Assembly (NCBI RefSeq): GCF_016124105.1
Contig: NZ_JADGMQ010000012.1
Coordinates: forward strand, 62,001-126,000
Source of the DNA: Aquamicrobium zhengzhouense
GTDB taxonomy: Bacteria; Pseudomonadota; Alphaproteobacteria; Rhizobiales; Rhizobiaceae
Length of the DNA stretch: 64,000 nt
Direction: 5' to 3'
The notes under the pieces are model-generated. The model was given only the letters and a program-made list of their open reading frames with translations. It did no database searches and was not told the DNA's origin. The translations under genes and the position numbers were made by a program. Positions 59,889 through 64,000 of this stretch are shown in pieces (within the stretch, counting starts at the first letter, position 1; the number at the start of each line of letters is the position of its first letter).

Positions 59889-60743
59889 ATGACATCAACC
59901 AAACGCAACGGGTCGCCCTTCAAATGGACAGACGGTGTGTTCGGGTTGGCAAAAGCGAAGGGCAAGGCAATTTCGCATGTCGTGCACCACAGCGGAGCGT
60001 CGGAAGGCGACACGTTGATCGCGTCCTACAACATCCACAAAGGTGTCGGCCTTGATCGCCGGTTTGATCCCGCACGCATCATCTCCGTTCTTCGTGAGAT
60101 CGACGCCGACGTGGTTGCGCTTCAGGAGGCGACGCGCCGCTTTGGCGAGCGGATATGTCTGCTTGACCTCAAGATGCTGGAGCGGGAGTGCGGCCTGCTG
60201 GCTGTTCCGCCTCTTCGCCCGGGCCAGAACCATGGCTGGCATGGGAACATCATCCTGTTTCGTGAAGGAAGCGTCGAAGAGATGAGGCAAATCGATCTGC
60301 CCGGCATCGAACCACGCGGCGCCTTGATCATCGACCTCACTCTGCCCGCCGGGCCGTTGCGGATCATCGCTGCCCATCTTGGGCTGTTGCGGCATTCGCG
60401 CGCCAGACAGGTCGAAACCTTGCTTGCCGAAGCGGAGGCAGAAGACGGACGCCCGACGCTTCTGATGGGCGATCTCAACGAATGGCGTCTGGGACGCCGG
60501 TCATCGCTGCAGAAGCTTGCGCCGTCCTTCGGTCCGTTGCACGCGTCGGTGCCGAGCTTCCCCGCGTCATTCCCTGTTCTTGCGCTTGACCGGGTGCTGG
60601 CGAAGCCGCACGATCTCATTACGGGGCTTGAGCTGCACGATACGCCGCTTGCTCGCATCGCCTCGGATCATTTGCCGATCAAGGCGAATATTCAATTGGC
60701 TGATACCGCCAAGTCGGATGGGGCGGATCTGGCGGCTGCCTGA
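59889..60743 (+). CDS. Endonuclease/exonuclease/phosphatase (EEP) family protein
   Basis: Encodes 284 residues. EEP-fold motifs in order: IASYNIHKGVGLDRRFD, DVVALQEA, LMGDLNEWR and the C-terminal SDHLPI, with the metal and catalytic residues in place. Members act on nucleic acids, phospholipids or phosphate esters; the substrate is not evident. No signal peptide is visible. The ribosome-binding site is weak. The XRE gene follows 17 bases downstream. Confidence 0.82.
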   Translation: MTSTKRNGSPFKWTDGVFGLAKAKGKAISHVVHHSGASEGDTLIASYNIHKGVGLDRRFDPARIISVLREIDADVVALQEATRRFGERICLLDLKMLERECGLLAVPPLRPGQNHGWHGNIILFREGSVEEMRQIDLPGIEPRGALIIDLTLPAGPLRIIAAHLGLLRHSRARQVETLLAEAEAEDGRPTLLMGDLNEWRLGRRSSLQKLAPSFGPLHASVPSFPASFPVLALDRVLAKPHDLITGLELHDTPLARIASDHLPIKANIQLADTAKSDGADLAAA

Positions 60744-60760
60744 ACTTTCAAGGAGGGGAC

Positions 60761-61067
60761 ATGCCGATTACATATTCGCAGTGCCGGGCTGCAAGAGCAT
60801 TGGCCGACCTGTCGAGAGACGCGCTGGCGTCCCTTTCCGGTGTGAGCGCGGAACTGATCGAAAGGTTTGAACGCAGGATCGAGACACCGGATGAAGGGGC
60901 TGTCAGGTCTCTTCAGGAAGCCCTGGAGGTGGCAGGTGTGCTGTTTCTGGCTGAAGATGGAAGGGGGCGGACCTGGCGTCCGGTTGAAATTCACGGCCTC
61001 TGAAACCAGGCGTATCGCCACTCTTGAAAATGAAGGCGGCATCGTCGCCTACGACGACGTACCCTAG
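60761..61067 (+). pseudogene. XRE-family helix-turn-helix regulator, frameshifted
   Basis: The intact frame runs 60761-61003 (80 residues) with an XRE helix-turn-helix: QCRAARALADLSRDALASLSGVSAELIERFERR. After VLFLAEDG it continues as non-family GRTWRPVEIHGL. The +1 frame instead gives GGPGVRLKFTASETRRI and LENEGG...DDVP up to 61067, the usual C-terminus of this rhizobial XRE group. One extra base near 60959-60967 (GGAAGGGGG) would explain the break. Removing it gives a protein of about 102 residues. Real mutation, sequencing error or recoding cannot be told apart here. Confidence 0.7.
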
Positions 61068-61191
61068 CCCGCTGGTCACGTTTGCGAGACCCGAGCATCC
61101 AGCGATGCACTGCCACTTGTCGATCTGGCGAAAACTTGTTGTGCTGCAGGTTGATGGATCGCCCGGGCGCAGATGAAGCGAGGAGGCAGGC

Positions 61192-62130
61192 GTGCGAATT
61201 TCAACTTCCATACCCAGCAGCGAGATTACACCGGAGAAGTTCTACTTCAATCGGCGTGCATTTCTTGCAGGCTCGCTTGGAGCCGCGGCTAGCCTTCTTC
61301 CTCTAAGCGCGGCCGCCAGCAGCCTTGACTACAAGCCTGGCCCATATGGGACCGACGAAGCCTGGTCCACATTCGCGGATATCACGACCTACAATAATTT
61401 TTATGAGTTCGGGACCGGCAAGGCTGATCCTTCGAACAACTCCGCTAATTTCAAACCGACCCCGTGGACGATCAGCGTCGACGGCCTCGTATCAAAGCCG
61501 ACGACCTTCGACCTCGACGACTTGATGGCCCTGGAGCTGGAAGAACGCGTCTATCGTATGCGCTGCGTGGAAGCCTGGTCGATGGTGATCCCGTGGATCG
61601 GTTTCCCGCTTTCCCGCATTCTCGACAAGGTCGAGCCGCTTGGCAGCGCAAAGTACGTCGCATTCGAAACGGTGGTGAGGCCAGAGGAGATTCCTGGACA
61701 GCGCGGACGGCTGTTTCAGACGTTGGATTGGCCCTATGTCGAAGGCCTGCGGCTTGATGAAGCTTGTCATCCGCTGACGATTCTCGCAACGGGGCTTTAT
61801 GGCCGCACTCTGCTGAACCAGAACGGGGCGCCGGTGCGTCTGGTGGTCCCGTGGAAGTACGGCTTCAAGGGTATAAAATCTATCGTGCGGATAACATTGG
61901 TGGAAAACCAGCCGGAGACAACCTGGCGCAACATGGCCCCGCAGGAATACGGCTTCTTTGCCAACGTCAATCCGGCTGTTGATCATCCCCGCTGGAGCCA
62001 GGCGACGGAAATACGTATCGGCGAGGGCGGCTTCTTCGGCGCAGCACGGCGAGAAACCTTGCCGTTCAACGGATATGGCGACGAGGTGGCCAGTCTTTAT
62101 GATGGAATGGATTTGAGGTCGTTCTACTAA
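61192..62130 (+). CDS. msrP: Protein-methionine-sulfoxide reductase catalytic subunit
   Basis: Encodes 312 residues. A Tat signal ([17 protein letters not shown], twin Arg 21-22) sends it to the periplasm. Molybdopterin-binding sulfite-oxidase fold with the metal-ligand cysteine C125 in [11 protein letters not shown]. It repairs oxidised methionines of envelope proteins. GTG at 61192 is supported by AGGAGG 5 bases upstream. The next gene begins on its last base (TAATG). Confidence 0.95.
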   Translation: MRISTSIPSSEITPEKFYFNRRAFLAGSLGAAASLLPLSAAASSLDYKPGPYGTDEAWSTFADITTYNNFYEFGTGKADPSNNSANFKPTPWTISVDGLVSKPTTFDLDDLMALELEERVYRMRCVEAWSMVIPWIGFPLSRILDKVEPLGSAKYVAFETVVRPEEIPGQRGRLFQTLDWPYVEGLRLDEACHPLTILATGLYGRTLLNQNGAPVRLVVPWKYGFKGIKSIVRITLVENQPETTWRNMAPQEYGFFANVNPAVDHPRWSQATEIRIGEGGFFGAARRETLPFNGYGDEVASLYDGMDLRSFY

Positions 62131-62765
62131 TGCAACCGCGCTGGTGGGGACCGGCGAGTATCTGGCTTGTCTACGGCGTCGGTTTCATTCCAGCGATCTG
62201 GTATTTCTGGCTGGGTGCCAGCGGGCAGCTGCCAGGCAACGCCGTCAAGATTTTCGAGCATCTTCTTGGCGTCTGGGCCCTTCGCTTTCTGCTGGCGACA
62301 CTTGCTGTCACCCCCTTGCGAGACCTTGCCGGGATAAATCTTCTGCGTTTCCGCCGTGCGCTGGGGCTTCTCGCCTTCTGGTATGTGCTGATGCACTTTG
62401 CGACCTACATGTTGCTCGACCAGCAGCTGAACTTACCCGAGATCGGCAAGGATATCGCCAAGCGCCCGTTTATCACGATTGGCATGGCGTGCCTGGTGTT
62501 CCTGCTTCCTCTGGCGCTGACCTCGAACAATTGGGCGATCCGCCGTCTGGGTCCGCGATGGAGAAGCCTCCACAAACTCGCCTATCTGATCGTCCTCGGC
62601 GGTGCTTTGCATTACACGATGGCGGTGAAGGTCGTTACTGCCGAGCCGTTCCTCTATTTCACGCTGGCAATCCTGCTGGTCGCCTATCGGCCGCTGAGAA
62701 GTCCGATTTTGAACTGGAAAAAGGATAGACGCCTGAAGACCGCGTCTACAACGTCGCGACAGTGA
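62130..62765 (+). CDS. msrQ: Protein-methionine-sulfoxide reductase heme-binding subunit
   Basis: Encodes 211 residues with six membrane helices of the ferric-reductase-like fold. Heme-ligand histidines are seen in WYVLMHFATYMLLDQ, RSLHKLAYLIV and GALHYTMAVK. It feeds electrons from the inner membrane to MsrP. Its start is coupled to the msrP stop. Confidence 0.95.
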   Translation: MQPRWWGPASIWLVYGVGFIPAIWYFWLGASGQLPGNAVKIFEHLLGVWALRFLLATLAVTPLRDLAGINLLRFRRALGLLAFWYVLMHFATYMLLDQQLNLPEIGKDIAKRPFITIGMACLVFLLPLALTSNNWAIRRLGPRWRSLHKLAYLIVLGGALHYTMAVKVVTAEPFLYFTLAILLVAYRPLRSPILNWKKDRRLKTASTTSRQ

Positions 62766-63324
62766 GCCATATAAAGGGCGCAATCCCGCAGCCACCCAAG
62801 CCGGCGCGCAGCTCGCCGCAAATTTCAGATGCTCATCCCGCCAGAGGCGTGCGCTGAGGGAGCGACGGAACGGCGCGGAAACAAAGATTCCGACGCCTTA
62901 AGGCATGAGGTTTATCCTCCGCGCACGGATGGAACCGCCTCAGCGCTTTCGGGTTGATGTTCCTCAACAAGAGGCCGGCGATGATCACCAAAGGCGGAAG
63001 ACGAGGCTGATCGCGGACGTCCGCCGAAGGGACCTGAGAAGGATGTGCTGGGACAGTCAGAGCGCAGCCACAAAGGCGGATCTAATGACAGCGTATCGAG
63101 CGCTGATCCTCGGGTGATTTTCGGCAAAGACGATGGCGGCGCACCTTTCCCTCTAGATCAGGACAGAGGCAATCGGCGCTGATCAGGAGACAACATCCGT
63201 TACGCTCTGCTGATAGCGACGTCACGACTCGCAAGAGGATTTGGCATGCGCGCACCAGGTACTAGAAAGGTGCGAGAGCGTCATAGGGTGGAGGGCTGCC
63301 GCAAGTCAGGAAGTTGTCATTGAT
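62766..63324. other. Gene-poor region downstream of msrQ
   Basis: About 560 bases in which I find no supported gene. Short frames on both strands (for example 62905-63117 plus and 62912-63127 minus) have no recognisable motifs or ribosome-binding sites. Next to a decayed regulator gene and a tRNA, it may be eroded mobile DNA. Confidence 0.45.
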
Positions 63325-63498
63325 ACGCAACTCGATGAAGCACCGTCGCTCGATCTCATCTGGGGAGCGGAAGGCGACACGCGGCCTTCATCAACCGAAC
63401 ATTTCGACAGACCCATCACATACTCAGCAAGGATGTGATGCCTGAAAAACCAGTCGGTGAGATGGGTCATCGACCGTCGCGACTGAGTTGCGTTTTTT
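63325..63498 (+). pseudogene. Remnant of a small helix-turn-helix DNA-binding protein gene
   Basis: One frame gives LDEAPSLDLIWGAEG up to about 63375. A second frame then gives AAFINRTFRQTHHILSKD and VMPEKPVGEM up to about 63462. A third frame gives VIDRR near 63468-63482. Joined, these follow the usual order of a short (about 70-residue) DNA-binding protein common in rhizobial accessory regions (DLIWGAExIA...R..RQ.HH.L...G.IPAK.VG). At least two frame changes are needed, so it is not functional. The ends are approximate. Confidence 0.6.
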
Positions 63499-63620
63499 AG
63501 GCGCGCGCAACCGAAGTCTGAATCGTGCTGTTCAACTAAAGTTATAAGGGTGGTGGCTATGGGGGGAGTTGCCGACCCGGTCGTTAGCGCCTCGATGAAA
63601 CGCGATAGTTCAGGGAAAAA

Positions 63621-63705
63621 TGGTGCCCAGGAGAGGACTCGAACCTCCACGCCTCGCGGCACACGGACCTGAACCGTGCGCGTCTACCAATTCCGCCACC
63701 TGGGC
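63621..63705 (-). tRNA. tRNA-Leu (CAG anticodon)
   Basis: 85 bases including CCA, with the long variable arm of a class II tRNA. On the minus strand it begins GCCCAGGTGGCGGAATTGGT, the anticodon stem-loop CACGG-TTCAGGT-CCGTG gives CAG, and it ends with T-arm GGTTCGAGTCC and CTGGGCACCA. Confidence 0.96.
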
Positions 63706-63754
63706 CTGTGACCACACGAAGTTTCTTTCGGCGCTTCGTGTGTGGTGCGCCGTC

Positions 63755-63783
63755 GATGTAGGCGGACCTTGCGTGCCTGTCAA
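63755..63783 (-). promoter_or_regulatory. Sigma-70-type promoter of tRNA-Leu
   Basis: On the minus strand TTGACA (63783-63778) and TACATC (63760-63755) are separated by 17 bases, about 50 bases before the mature tRNA. A 9-bp inverted repeat (63713-63721 with 63734-63742) lies in the leader between promoter and tRNA. Confidence 0.6.
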
Positions 63784-64000
63784 TGACAATTTCAATGAAT
63801 TTGCATCAGCTTGTGAAGAGTTTCCGTTAATGTGCGCGAGCAGCCTGTTTTGATGCGCAAACGGCACAGCTTCACGATGCGTAAGGCGGGGAAAACCCGC
63901 CCCGACGTGATGCTCCATATAGGCTTTGACAGCGCATCGAGATACAGCTAAGGGGTCCGAACTTTTCCAAGGGAAAAGGGACCATTGCGCGAGGGCCAAT
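63784..64000. other. Right end of window, no gene seen
   Basis: No supported coding region. An imperfect inverted repeat (GGTCC/GGACC flanking TTTTCC/GGAAAA, 63954-63983) is the only clear structure. Confidence 0.4.

Noticed and set aside
63241-63438. 65-residue frame with TTG start as an intact gene
   Set aside because: Only its LDEAPSLDLIWGAEG part is family-like; the rest is out of frame, so it is better read as part of a pseudogene.
63478-63498. Hairpin CGCGAC/GTTGCG followed by six T as an intrinsic terminator
   Set aside because: The stem is weak (contains G-T) and the T-run falls at the end of the decayed helix-turn-helix gene, where it fits as former coding sequence.

Overview
The window is chromosomal DNA of an alphaproteobacterium, most likely Hyphomicrobiales (Rhizobiales). 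This rests on the gene order, on a CcrM-type GANTC methyltransferase, on a NodQ-like CysN-CysC fusion, on a glgP-glgB-glgC-glgA-pgm-glgX glycogen operon, and on palindromic intergenic repeats of rhizobial type. No replication origin, rRNA operon, intact prophage, insertion sequence or CRISPR array was seen. Two tRNA genes (Gln-TTG, Leu-CAG) are present.

Layout. 1-3.96 kb: end of ispH, then thrB and rnhA, a Prx5-type peroxiredoxin, a DsbD-N-like periplasmic protein and yqgE. 4.1-10.3 kb: a minus-strand operon thrC, M16 peptidase, rimJ-like acetyltransferase, membrane PAS-GGDEF-EAL protein. 10.4-16.1 kb: lipoprotein, HAD hydrolase, ccrM, a second HAD hydrolase with mutY, a DUF721/DciA-like protein and a DsbA-like lipoprotein. 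16.2-22.6 kb: smc and ppdK. 22.6-23.0 kb: two copies of a palindromic mosaic repeat. 23.0-29.4 kb: ABC-F ATPase, a hypothetical protein, an acyl-CoA ligase, a DUF1499 protein, an MBL-fold hydrolase and bioY. 29.5-33.0 kb: a WbpE-like sugar aminotransferase divergent from a glycosyltransferase-25/O-antigen-ligase fusion.

33.1-41.5 kb is the most distinctive accessory block. A seven-gene minus-strand run encodes a single-chain dihydroxyacetone kinase, a CYP199-like cytochrome P450, a complete TRAP transporter, a putidaredoxin-type [2Fe-2S] ferredoxin and its FAD reductase. A MarR regulator is divergent from it. Related sequence motifs lie in front of both the kinase and the P450, and a striking palindrome lies beyond marR. 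Inference: this is a self-contained uptake and oxidation system for an aromatic or similar carboxylate, with a C3-kinase of unexplained role.

41.6-46.5 kb: tRNA-Gln, sulfate activation (cysD, cysNC) with cysQ, and a PfkB sugar kinase. 46.7-57.5 kb: the glycogen operon, covering synthesis (pgm, glgC, glgA, glgB) and breakdown (glgP, glgX). 57.5-62.8 kb: orphan TadE/TadG-like pilin-type proteins, an EEP-family phosphohydrolase, a frameshifted XRE regulator and msrPQ for repair of periplasmic methionine sulfoxide. 62.8-64.0 kb: gene-poor DNA with a decayed helix-turn-helix gene beside tRNA-Leu, probably a remnant of mobile DNA.

All calls come from reading the sequence and from remembered family motifs. 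No database search was run.
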